Source: Rhizobiaceae bacterium (GTDB lineage Bacteria; Pseudomonadota; Alphaproteobacteria; Rhizobiales; Rhizobiaceae). From it: DNA of 44,206 nt. The stretch is from contig JARGOX010000033.1 in assembly GCA_029233925.1 (NCBI GenBank), positions 1 to 44,206 of the forward strand, given 5' to 3'. The notes under the pieces are model-generated. The model did not search any database. It worked only from the letters and a program-made list of their open reading frames with translations, and was not told the DNA's origin. Positions within the stretch are counted from its first letter, which is position 1. Each line of letters starts with the position of its first letter. Made by a program: the position numbers and the translations under genes. This document shows, in pieces, positions 22,301 through 34,300 of this stretch.

Positions 22301-25300
22301 GCTGTCAGTTCGGTTTCGCTTTCGGCATCAACATTGACCAATCCGGAAACCTGACCATCGACACCGGAAATGGTGGCGTAGGTGTTTGACGTATCGGTAA
22401 AGACATTGAGCGCTGCCGCGCCGGCGATGCCGCCGACAGCGGCGACCAGGCCCTTGCCGTCCATGACATGGCTGGTACCGGCACGCACAAGCACGCTGCC
22501 GGCTTTCACCAAATCAGCATTGTCGCCGATAATTTGCGCTGTATTGGTTGTATCGATGACCGTGACGCCGACACCGGCGCCAAGGCCAACACCACCGGCG
22601 GCAATCGCGCCAGCTACAAATTTTGTTTCGACCGTCTGATGGCTTTCCACTGCCAGTTTGCCGCCGGCATCAATATCGGCGCTGCCAATGGAGGCTGACG
22701 TACCGGCTGGAATATCCAGCGGGGGCGCCGAGGTGATCAGTTGACCAGAGACATCAAGCGCATCGCGCTTTGCCTGCATGCTGGTGCCAATTGCCTGGAC
22801 CTTGCTGTTTTCTGATGTGGCCAGCAGTTCATTGTTGACGGTTTGATCCTTTACCCCGTCCTGGACAAAATCGCCGATTGAATTGCCGTCGTCATCTTCA
22901 AGCTTCTTGCTGCCTTCGCCGTCCGGATCGAGACCGTCGCCGATTGAGGTAACTGAAACACCTGCAGCAATACCCACCACTGCACCGGCTGCACTGACAA
23001 CGATCGAATCTGTCTGCACATTCTGCAGACCAGCAACCGTGATGTCGCCCTTTGCCCGCACATCGGAACCATCCCCGATCGAGGCTGCCGTCGTGTTGCG
23101 AATGATGGCGACATCAACCGCGCCGGCAATGCCGGCATAGGCGCCAAATCCAAGCGCCGCATCAATAACGGCGAGACTGGAGCTGTCGCGGGCGGAAATG
23201 GTCACATCCTGCGCGCCATTGCCGCTGGTGTTGTTATCGAGATTGTTGATTTCGACATTGTCGCCAACGCTGGCCAGCGTGGTGACGTCAAGCATCTCCA
23301 CGGTCACATTGCCTGCCACGCCTGCCGTGCCGCCAACGCCGCCAGCGACACCGAGGACCGAGACACTTTCATTGGAATAGGCATCAATCAGTACCCCGCG
23401 TGAGGTTCTGGTATTGGAGAATTCATCTCCGCTCGGAGCGATAAACGTGCCGCCATTGCCCTGCGCAGATATCTGCGCGCCATCGCCGATGGAGGCCGTA
23501 ATGGTCTTGTTCAACAGACCGACGCCAATGCTGGCGCCTATGCCCGCTGTGCCGCCAACACCAATGCCACCGACGACCGTCGAGGTGCGCGTGATATCGC
23601 TGGCCGCCACGATGAGATTGGCCCCGCCATGGGCCTGCGCAGAAGCGCCGATGGAAGCTTCTGTTTCCGAGTTGAGCGAGAAGACTGCAATGCCGCCTGC
23701 ACCACCGACCGTGCCGCCGACACCGACGGATGCGCCGGCCCCGACAAAGTCTTCATGGGCAAAAGCCGTGACAGCGATATCGCCCCCGGCAAACAGTTCC
23801 GCGTCGTCGCCAACGGTGGCCTTTGTTGTCAGATCAATGATGGCGACATCAATACCGGCGCCAATGCCGGCGGAACCGCCAACAGCAACCGACCCGGCGA
23901 TACCGATATGATAGAGATCCTGCGCTGCCGAAACCACGACGGTCTGGCTGCTTGCAGCGCCTCCATTGTTGTCGATGTTGATACGCGCGCCCTCACCGAT
24001 GGCCGCCTCAACAGAACTGGTGATAACAGGCACATTGGCAGAAAGTGTAACGGCATTGGAACCGCTGGCCGCAGCCCCGACTACCAGAGAGCGCTGCGAA
24101 GTATTACCGGTGGCATTGACGATCACGCCCCTGCCCGATGCCTCCACTTCGGTGGCGCCACGTTCCATGACCAGCATACGCAGGCCCATATAGCGTGCAT
24201 CATCCGAGGTCAGCACATCGCGGTCCGCGCCGGAGGTTTCGGCCTGGTTCTTTTCGCCGGTGTCCGCCGCCTTGATGGTCTGGTCGTTGACGCCTGAACC
24301 GTAGGCCGTCAGTGTCGGCGTATAGTCCTTGACATAGGTCAGAGCCGCGCCATTGGCACGTCCCGTGACACTGGCGCCGTCGGCGATTGTGGCCTTCGTC
24401 GTATTATTGATCACTGCAACGCTGACGGATGCGCCAACCGCAGTGGAACCGGACAGGCCGACCGAACCGCTGAGCACATCCATGTCGACGGCATCATCGG
24501 CCAGGACACCAACATTGTTGGCGGCAAGGACAGTCGCATTCTCATCGATAAGCGCTGTGGTGGTGTCGGAGATCGAATAGACTGCAACGGCGCCGCCGAC
24601 GCCCGTCGACCCGCCTACACCCAGGCCGACAACCAATGTGCTGATGTCTTCTGCGCTGTCAGCGGAGACGACGACATCGCCTGCGGTGACCGAGGCGCCA
24701 TTGCCGATTTTTGCGGTGGTGGTCTGTTCAATGACGCCGACCACGGCGCTGCCGCCAACACCGGTCTTGCCGCTGGCAGCTGCCCCGCCGCCCAGTACCG
24801 ACAGGTCGAGTTCATTCGACGCCAATACATTGACTGCGCCCGTGCCGGTGATCTGCGCGTCGTCACCGATGATGGCTTCGCTGGTGTTTTCCGTGACAAT
24901 CACGGTCGCCACACCGGCTATTCCGGTGCTGCCACCGCCTGCAGCTGTAATGGAGAAGGACTGGATATCCTGTTTCGCCAGAGCGGAAACCGTCATATTG
25001 CCGGCATTGGTGATGATCGCGTTGTTGGCAATCTTGCCTCTGGTGACGCCAGTGCTGACAATCACATTGGCAGAAACGCCAATGCCCGTCTTCCCGCTGA
25101 GCGAAAGCGCGCCCGTCAGCGCCTTGGCAAGGAAGTCGCTGTCGGCATTTGCATTCACATCGCCGCCACGCGCATTGATGCTGGTGGTGGCAGCGGTGCC
25201 ACCATCCTGGCTTTCGCCGATTGTGGCCGTGATCTCGTCATTGAAGACCATGATGCCGAAGGAGCCCTGGACTGCCGTGCTATTGGCTGCGGCCCCGCCG

Positions 25301-28300
25301 ATTGCTTCAACATAGTAATTGTTGGCGCCCAGCAAGGCATCGTCCGACAATGCGGTCTTGATGTCATCAATGATTTCGTCCGGCGCGCCAAATTCGAATG
25401 GCGTACCTGCATCAACCTTGTGATTGGTTGCTGCTACGGACACGCCGTCCGATACGATGACATTACCGGTACCGATCGAGGCCTTGTTTTCCTTGTCGGA
25501 CACGACCAGCGCAATGCTGGCGCCAACCGCGGTTTTGCCGGAAGACAGCGACTTTGCAACCGCCTTGGCAGACAATTGACTGGTGACATCGGATGTCACT
25601 GAAATCACGCCGCTGTCATCAATGGCGACGCCGTCGCCAATCTTGGCTTTGGTATCGCCTGTGGAAATACCGATAGCCAATGCACCGGCGATGCTGAGTT
25701 TCTTCGACGAGGCACCGGCTTCGGCGCGGGCAGTCAATCCATCAAGATAATCGCCATCAGCATTTTCGCGGTTGTTGGCCGAGACGGTCAAAGCGCCCGA
25801 ATGAACAATATGCGCATTATCGGAAATTGTGGCGGTGCTCTTGTTGTTGATAATGCCCAGAGCAACACCGATACCAACACCCGTCTGGGCCTCCGGATTG
25901 CTGGCCGAGCCCTTGCCGGATGTCATCACACCGGTCTGGTTGTAGGCGGACACCAAAATGGCGTTGGCGACATTAACGCTCACACCGGCCAGATTGGCCG
26001 AGACATTGTCCTGAACGGCGGCGACGCCAGCGGCGGCGGCAACACTGATCTTGGAGGTGTCCTTGCCGGTTGAATTGCCGTCATCGGTTCCCTTGGAGGT
26101 CTCTCCCTGTGAATCCTTGGTCTTGTCGAGCGCGCTGGAGCTTTCGACCTTGCCACCGGTGGTGTCGTTCTTTGTCTCGTCCGTTTCGCTGAAATTACCA
26201 CCGCCGGCCGTTGCCGTGGCATTGGCATCATAGGTTCGGTTGGCACTGGCCGAGACAGTCAGCGAGCCTGCAGTGACATCACGCATCAGTACGGCCGCCG
26301 TCTTCGACGTATTGGACAGGGCGCCATCGCTGTCGCCGCCACCCAGAATAAGGGCGGCTGATGCGCCTACGCCGACCTTGCCGGATTTGTTCTCGCCTTC
26401 GGATGTGGCCTCATTGGAGCCGGTGTTGGTCGCGCTCACGATAACATCGCCGCCGGCCATGGAAAGGGCAGCGCCGGTGCCGACCCGTGCCGTGGTGTTT
26501 TCATTCAGCAGCGCCAGTGCAAGCGATACGTCAACCGCGATACCGCCTGCCGCACCGGCAGACGCTTCCGTGACCGTCGAAATGTCAGAGGTCGCAGCCA
26601 CATCGAGCGATGCGCCGTTGGTCAGCGCGGCACCGTCAACCACTTCAGCAGTTACATCGGTGTCGATCTTGTTCAGCGCAAAGGATGCGCCAACGCCGAC
26701 CTTGCCGCCGGTGGCGCCTTCGTCGAGCGGCGCAGCAGTGGCGGTGGCGAGCATTTCCTCATCGGCATGAATACTGACAATCCCAGCGCCGGTCAGCGTG
26801 ACATCACCCATCACCTTGGCGTTGGTTTCAGCATCAATGAGGTTGAGCGATACGGAACCGGCTATGCCGACTTTCGAACCACCTGCACCGGATTCGGCAC
26901 TGGCCAGGTAAATGTCGGACTTGGTATCCGTGCTTGACGGGTCGGCCATCAGCAAGGCGACGTCCAGCTTGTTGGCGGCAATGACCAGGCCGCCCAAATT
27001 ATGTCCGGCACCACCCGCCACGCCAAGCGTGGCTGAATTTCGGGCTTTGACGACATTGACGCCAACGGCCGCTCCAATGCCGACCTTGCTTGGGTCAGGC
27101 GTCTCGCCAGATTCATCTGGAACGCCAACCGCTCCCGCATTGGTGGTCATGCTTGCGTCTGTGTTGGCAGAAGCCGACAGTGTCAGCGCACCACCGGAAG
27201 TGATTGTCACTCCGTCAGGCACGGCTGCCGTGACGGAATTGTTTTGCACATTGACCGCAATAGCGGCAGCGACTGAAACCTTGCCTTCGGAAGTGGAGGC
27301 CGAACGGCCTTCGTCATCATCAACAGTACTATCGGTAGACGCCTGCTGTTTGTCATCACCAACACCGGCAGCCTTCTGTTTGTCCGAACCGGTGGACAAT
27401 TCATTGGTAACAGCCGTGTCCACATCGGGATTCTCGGCATCATCCTGCGCTGTACCGTCCTCATCCGCCTCTGCAGCACCGGATGCGCTGGCTATAGCCG
27501 ACAATGTCGAGCTGGACGCACCAGCCGCCGCAAATGTCACTGTCCCGGCGGCATTCACACTGCGTGCGGTCGTTGCCAGCGCCGTGTCATCAACCAGGGC
27601 AAGCGCCAGGGCCGCACCAATGGCTGCCTTGGAACCGGCTGCCGCGCCAGAGGCGTTGGTGATGGTGGTCGAGGTCTGCATTGCAGAAACACTGACATTG
27701 CCGCTCGAGGTCTGGGTTGAACCCGTGCCGAGACGTGCCTTGGTTGTGTTGCTGATCATCGACAGACCTAGAGCCGGCGTCAGCGAGACGCCGCCAGCCG
27801 AACCGGCCTCGGCATCTGTGGTGGCCGAATGGATGGCCGTTGCAGAAAGCGTCAGATCACTCACAGCAGAAATAGACGCACCATCAGCCACTTCAGCCGT
27901 TGATCGGTTTGCAAGGATATTGAGCGCTACAGAAGCACCGATGCCGACAGTCTCACCGGTCGCACCACCGCCAACCGGCTTGGCTTCAGCGGTTGCATCC
28001 GTCTGGTTGTCAGCCTCGAGGCTGACAGAGCCACCACCGGTGATCGCAACAGTCGAACCGGCCGCAACCATGGCCACACTTTGCGTATCGATCAGGTTCA
28101 AGGCAACAGAACCGGCAATACCGACCTTGCCGGCACCTGCGCCAGAGGTGGCGCTGGCCAGATAGGTATCACCCTTGGTATCCGTGCTCGATGGATCGGC
28201 CATCAGCAAGGCAACGTCCAGCTTGTCGGCCGCAATCACAAGGCCGCCGACGGAATGGGAAGCAACACCCAGCGTCGCATTGTTCTGCGCCTTGGCAAGG

Positions 28301-31300
28301 TTGACCGCCACACCAACACCAATGCCAATCTTGCTTGGTTCAGGCGTGTCGCCCGCTTCGTCTTCAACACCAACCGCAGCACCGGAGGCCGTGACCTGGC
28401 CATCCGTATTGTTGGAGGCCGACAGCGTCAGCGTGCCGCCGGATGTAATGACAATAGCATCGGGAACCGCTGCCGTAACAATGGAGTTTTGAACATTGAC
28501 GCCAACAGCTGCCGCAACAGATACTTTACTGCCCGAGGAATCCGCTGTCGAGCGGCCTTCATCGTCATCCACCGTACTTTCGGTGGAAGCCTGTTGTTCG
28601 TCATCGCCGACACCGGCAGCCTTCTGTTTGTCCGAACCGGTGGACAATTCCTTGGTAACAGCCGTATCCACATCGGGATTCTCGGCATCATCCTGCGCTG
28701 TACCGTCCTCATCCGCCTCTGCAGCACCGGATGCGCTGGCTATAGCCGACAATGTCGAGCTGGACGCACCAGCCGCCGCAAATGTCACTGTCCCGGCGGC
28801 ATTCACACTGCGTGCGGTCGTTGCCAGCGCCGTGTCATCAACCAGGGCAAGCGCCAGGGCCGCACCAATGGCTGCCTTGGAACCGGCTGCCGCGCCAGAG
28901 GCGTTGGTGATGGTGGTCGAGGTCTGCATTGCAGAAACACTGACATTGCCGCTCGAGGTCTGGGTTGAACCCGTGCCGAGACGTGCCTTGGTTGTGTTGC
29001 TGATCATCGACAGACCTAGAGCCGGCGTCAGCGAGACGCCGCCAGCCGAACCGGCCTCGGCATCTGTGGTGGCCGAATGGATGGCCGTTGCAGAAAGCGT
29101 CAGATCACTCACAGCAGAAATAGACGCACCATCAGCCACTTCAGCCGTTGATCGGTTTGCAAGGATATTGAGCGCTACAGAAGCACCGATGCCGACAGTC
29201 TCACCCGTCGCACCACCGCCGACAGGCTTGGCCTCAGCGGTTGAATCTGTCTGGTTATCAGCCTCGAGACTGACTGAGCCACCACCGGTGATCGCAACAG
29301 TCGAGCCGGCTGCAACCATAGCCACGCTCTGCGTGTCGATCAGGTTCAGGGCAACTGAACCGGCAATGCCGACCTTGCCGGCGCCTGCACCGGAAGTGGC
29401 ACTGGCCAGATAGACGTCACCCTTCGTATCTTCGCTCGAAGGATCTCCCATCAGCAAGGCAACGTCCAGCTTATTGGCCGCAATGACCAGGCCGCCAACA
29501 GAATGGGAAGCAACACCCAGCGTCGCATTGTTCTGCGCCTTGGCAAGGTTGATCGCCACACCGGCGCCAATGCCCACGGCACTTGGCTCAGGCGTCTCGC
29601 CTGCTTCGTCTTCAACACCAACAGCAGCACCGGAGGCCGTGACCTGGCCCTCCGTATTGTTGGAAGCAGAGAGCTTCAGAGTGCCGCCGGACGTAATGAC
29701 AATATCATCGGGTACCGCTGCCGTAACAATCGAGTTTTGAATATTGACGCCAACCGCAGCCGCAACAGATAGCTTGCTTCCGGATGAATCCGCAGTCGAA
29801 CGGCTTTCGTCATCGTCAACCGCAGTATCGGTTGAGGCCTGCTGCTCTGTATCACCAACGCCAGCATCTTTTTGCTTGTCCGAACCGGCTGACAATTCAT
29901 CGGTGATTGCTGTATCTACATCAGGCTTGGCAGCATCATCCTGCGCTGTGCCGTCCTCATCGGCTTCTGCAGCACCTGATGCGCTGGCCGTTGCCGTCAG
30001 GGTCGAACTGGACGCACCAGCTGCGACAAAACTGACCGTCCCGGTGGCATTCACACTGCGGGCCGTCGTTGCCAGCGCCGTATCGTCAACCAAGGCAAGC
30101 GCCAGGGCTGCACCAATGGCTGCCTTCGAACCGGCTGCAGCACCAGAGGCGTTGGTGATCGTGGTCGAGGTCTGCATTGCAGAAACACTGACATTGCCAC
30201 TCGAGGTCTGGACCGAACCGCTGGTGCCAAGACGCGCCATCGTCGTGTTGCTGATCATCGACAGACCAAGAGCAGGAGTCAGCGAGATGCCGCCAGCGGA
30301 GCCAGCCTCGGCATCCGTCGTCGCGGAATGAACCGCCGTTGCCATAAGTGTCAGATCGGCGACAGCCGTGATGGTCGCACCATCGGCCACTTCAGCCGTC
30401 GAACGATTGGCGAGTATGTTGAGCGCAACCGAAGCGCCGATGCCGACAGTCTCACCCGTCGCGCCACCGCCAACAGGCTTGGCTTCAGCCGTTGCATCCG
30501 TTTGGTTGTCAGCCTCGAGGCTGACAGAGCCACCACCGGTGATCGCAACAGTCGAACCGGCCGCAACCATGGCAACACTTTGCGTATCGATCAGGTTCAG
30601 GGCAACTGAACCGGCAATGCCGACCTTGCCGGCGCCTGCGCCTGACGTGGCACTGGCCAGATAGGTATCACCCTTGGTATCCGTGCTCGAAGGATCGGCC
30701 ATCAGCAGGGCAACGTCCAGCTTGTTGGCCGCAATCACAAGGCCACCAACGGAATGGGAAGCAACACCCAGCGTCGCATTGTTCTGTGCCTTGGCCAGGT
30801 TGATCGCCACGCCGGCGCCAATACCTACAGCACTTGGTTCAGGTGTCTCGCCCGCTTCGTCCTCGACACCAACAGCAGCACCGGAGGCCGTGACCTGGCC
30901 ATCCGTATTGTTGGAGGCCGACAGCGTCAGGGTGCCGCCGGAGGTAATCACAATAGCATCGGGAACCGCTGCCGTAACAATAGAGTTTTGAATATTGACG
31001 CCCACAGCTGCCGCAACAGAGACTTTACTGCCCGAGGAATCCGCTGTCGAACGCGCTTCCCCGTCGTCAACCGCTGCAACCGTTGAAGCCTGCTGTTCGT
31101 CATCGCCTACATCGGCAGCTTCCTGTTTTTCAGAACCGGCAGCCAGTTGCTCAGTTACGGCTGTATCAACATCAGGCTGGGCTGCATCATCCTGCGCGGT
31201 GCCATCCTCATCGGCTGCTGCAGCGCCCGATGCGCTGGCCGTTGCTGACAGCGTCGAGCTGGAAGCGCCAGCCGCCGCAAATGTCACCGTGCCAGTGGCA

Positions 31301-34300
31301 TTCACACTGCGCGCGGTCGTTGCTAGAGCCGTGTCATCAACCAGCGCAAGCGCCAGGGCCGCGCCAATGGCTGCCTTGGAACCGGCTGCCTCACCAGAAG
31401 CGTTGGTGATCGTGGTCGAGGTCTGCATGGCAGAAACACTGACATTGCCACTCGAGGTCTGGACAGGGCCAGTACCAAGACGCGCCAAGGTTGTGTTGTT
31501 GATCATGGACAGACCAAGAGCTGGTGTCAGCGATATTCCGCCAGCCGAACCGGCCTCGGCATCCGTTGTGGCGGAATGGATCGCCGTTGCGGAAAGGGTC
31601 AGATCGCCCACACCCGCAATGGTCGCACCATCAGCCACTTCAGCGGTTGATCGATTGGCAAGGATGTTGAGTGCTATAGAAGCACCGATGCCGACAGTCT
31701 CACCCGTCGCACCACCGCCAACAGGCTTGGCTTCAGCGGTGGAATCCGTCTGATTGTCAGCATCAAGGTTGACCGCACCATCGCCGGTCAGGGTCAGTGT
31801 GGTTCCAGTAGCGACGGAAGCCATGCTCTGGGTATCAATCAGGTTGACTGCCAGCGAACCGGCGACACCGACATCGGAGGCCCCTGCCCCCGAAGTGGCA
31901 ATGCTGGAGAACCGATTGCCATCACCGGTCATTCCAGCGCTGATGGAAATACCAGCCGCCTGAATATCCTGGGTGATCAGGGCATTGGTACCAATTTTGG
32001 CAAGATTGATGGCAACGGCAACGCCGACGCCCGTGGCTGAATCCACTGCAGAACCATCCGCCGTGATATCGACATCATTTTCATTTGTTGCCGTCACAGA
32101 GACGGAAGCATCAATATCGGCGGCTTTCGAAGACGAGAGTGTTGCCGAGGTTTCCGAGACAAGATCGGAGATTGCCAGAGCGCCCACGACCGACACACCG
32201 CCTGCCGTTGTCTCTGCAGCACCTGCGTAGGCTGGGTCTGACAGGTAATTGTCCGCTTCACTGCCGTCCTGCGGTTCCTGAGCGCCGCCGGCCGCAGCTG
32301 CCGCTGTAATGCCGATTTCAGTCGTACTGGCGGCTGACAATGTCAGGCTCCCGGCGGCAACTTCTGCGTCATCGGTAATTTCAGCCGTTGTGATGCCATG
32401 CACAACACTCACACCGACACTTGCCCCGAAGGCGGCGGCCGATGGGGTGGCATTGGCGATGGATACAATGGTGTTGCTTGCCTCAAGCTCCAATGCATTG
32501 GCAATTGTCAGATCGACACTCCCGCCGATACGGGAAATTGCGGTGCTGTTAACCGTGGAAACGGCAACGGCGCCGTCGGCGCTTGCATCAGCTGGTGCCA
32601 GGCTCTCTGTCAGAACGCGGGATATCGCCGTCGCGGAGGACGTCAGGTTCATGCTGCCGGCAGATATGACAGACGTACCTTTTACATCCACCATAGCGTC
32701 CACATTGGTCACGACCACACCCACCGGAAGCGCAATCAAACCACCTGAGGATTCGGCCGTTGCAGTCGCGTTCAACGCGCCTGACGCGGTAATATTGGCC
32801 GAATTGATGGTTATGTTGGCATTGGCAGTCGGCAGGGCGACAATAATGCCGGTCGTATCATGCGTTGCGGTCGCCGTCAGGGTGATGTCGCCGCCGGTGA
32901 TTTCCGGTGCGGTTCCCGTTCCGTCACCCAGCAGGATTTCCGCGGTACCACCGCCAGTGCGGATTGCTTCAAGCAGAATATTGCCATCGGCAAAACCGGA
33001 ACCGGTCGTTGCAGCAGCAAGCAATTGTGAACCCGCGCCAAGTATGATTGTGGGCGCCTCAATCGTGATGCTGCCGGAATTGCCTATTGAAACGCCACCT
33101 GAAATTTCGCGCGAGTCCAGAATGCCTCCGGCAGCAACGGTAATCGAATTGTCTGCCTGAAGGATAATGTTGGCGCCATCGCTGACGATGTTCGCGGAAA
33201 GACTGTAGGAATCCGATCCGCCGGAATGCGCCGGGACGGCCGCGCCACCGATATACAGATTATAGGGGTCGATCAGGAACGTGCCGGAATCGCCGGTTTG
33301 GGTGGCCAGACTGACCTGAACCGCGCCGATGATGGCGGTCTTGCCGCTCAGTTCAATAAAGCCGCCATTGCCGGCCCCCGTGCCTGTTGCGGAATAATGC
33401 GAGCCGTCAGCAGCGCGCAACGTACCGTCTGCCTTGATGATGATTTCGCCACCGGTTGCATCGATCCCCAATGCATCAGCCGAAATGACAGCCGATTGCG
33501 TGACATCGATGTCGCCACCGGCCTGAATGGAGATCCTGCCGGCAGCGCCCGCAGTCTCTGACCCGTTGGAGGCCTTGGTGACTTTGGAACTTGTATTGAT
33601 GGTTCCGCTGACAGTGGTGTTTCCAGCAGATACGATCGAGATGACGCCGCCGCGCGAAACAAGGGCAGCGCCTTCATCCATACCAAGCACGTTGACGGTC
33701 GATTCCATCTTCTCGCGCTGGGTCATCTGCTCGGCAGTGAATGGTCCTGTGCGTCCGTTTATGTTGACGGTCCGTCCGTTCAGCGCAATGCCGCCATCAG
33801 CATTGATCTTGCCGGAGATCGAGATGAAACCATCACTTGAAAGCGGGACAACACCGCTCATCAACTGGTTGGCGACAGCATTGTTGATCGAACCGTCAGC
33901 CCGGATGATCGTATCGAGAAAGGTTTTCGTCGGCGTGGTGACGGAAAGCCTTCCGACATTGACGACACCCGTCTTGCCGACCACAAAGCCCTTGGAATTT
34001 GCAAAGAAGACGTTGCCGCCAATCTTGCCGTCCTTATAAGCGTTCAGCGTACCGTTGATGACGACCTGTCCATTGCGTACGACATTGATCAGGTTTTGAG
34101 CCTGGTCAGGAACATAGAGATCAACCCTTGTCCCGGCAGCCTGCTGAAAATCCGAAAATGAATTGAACCCGGTGTTGCCGGAAATTGTGTCTGTGCGAAT
34201 GGAGGTCCGATCACCCTTGACGACGATTTTCGTCTTGGTGAGACCGTCTGCAATGATGTTGTTTGTTTCCGGTCCCAGATTGACAGCTTGCGCAAAACCC

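Larger units (their letters stand above)
26899..31899 (-). repeat. Four tandem 1.25-kb coding repeats inside the adhesin gene
   Basis: Units lie at 30652-31899, 29401-30651, 28153-29400 and 26899-28152 (1248, 1251, 1248 and 1254 bp, always in frame). Each encodes the same order of segments: SGAGAGKVGIAGSVALNLID, a KPVGGGATGETVGIGAS stretch, LTPALGLSMI, an acidic insert with EDGTAQDDA, and GVAINLAKAQNNATLGVASH or its variant. A diverged fifth partial unit follows below 26899. Confidence 0.93.

Noticed and set aside
26912-28165. Long open frames on the plus strand opposite the adhesin gene (for example 26912-28165, 28496-29413, 32309-33160)
   Set aside because: They recur once per adhesin repeat and have a monotonous Ala/Pro/Ser/Thr/Val composition. 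This is what codon bias on the coding strand produces in an antisense frame. No domain or ribosome-binding pattern supports them.
26899-31899. CRISPR array or non-coding satellite
   Set aside because: The repeats are 1.25 kb, in frame and coding; there is no short repeat-spacer pattern.
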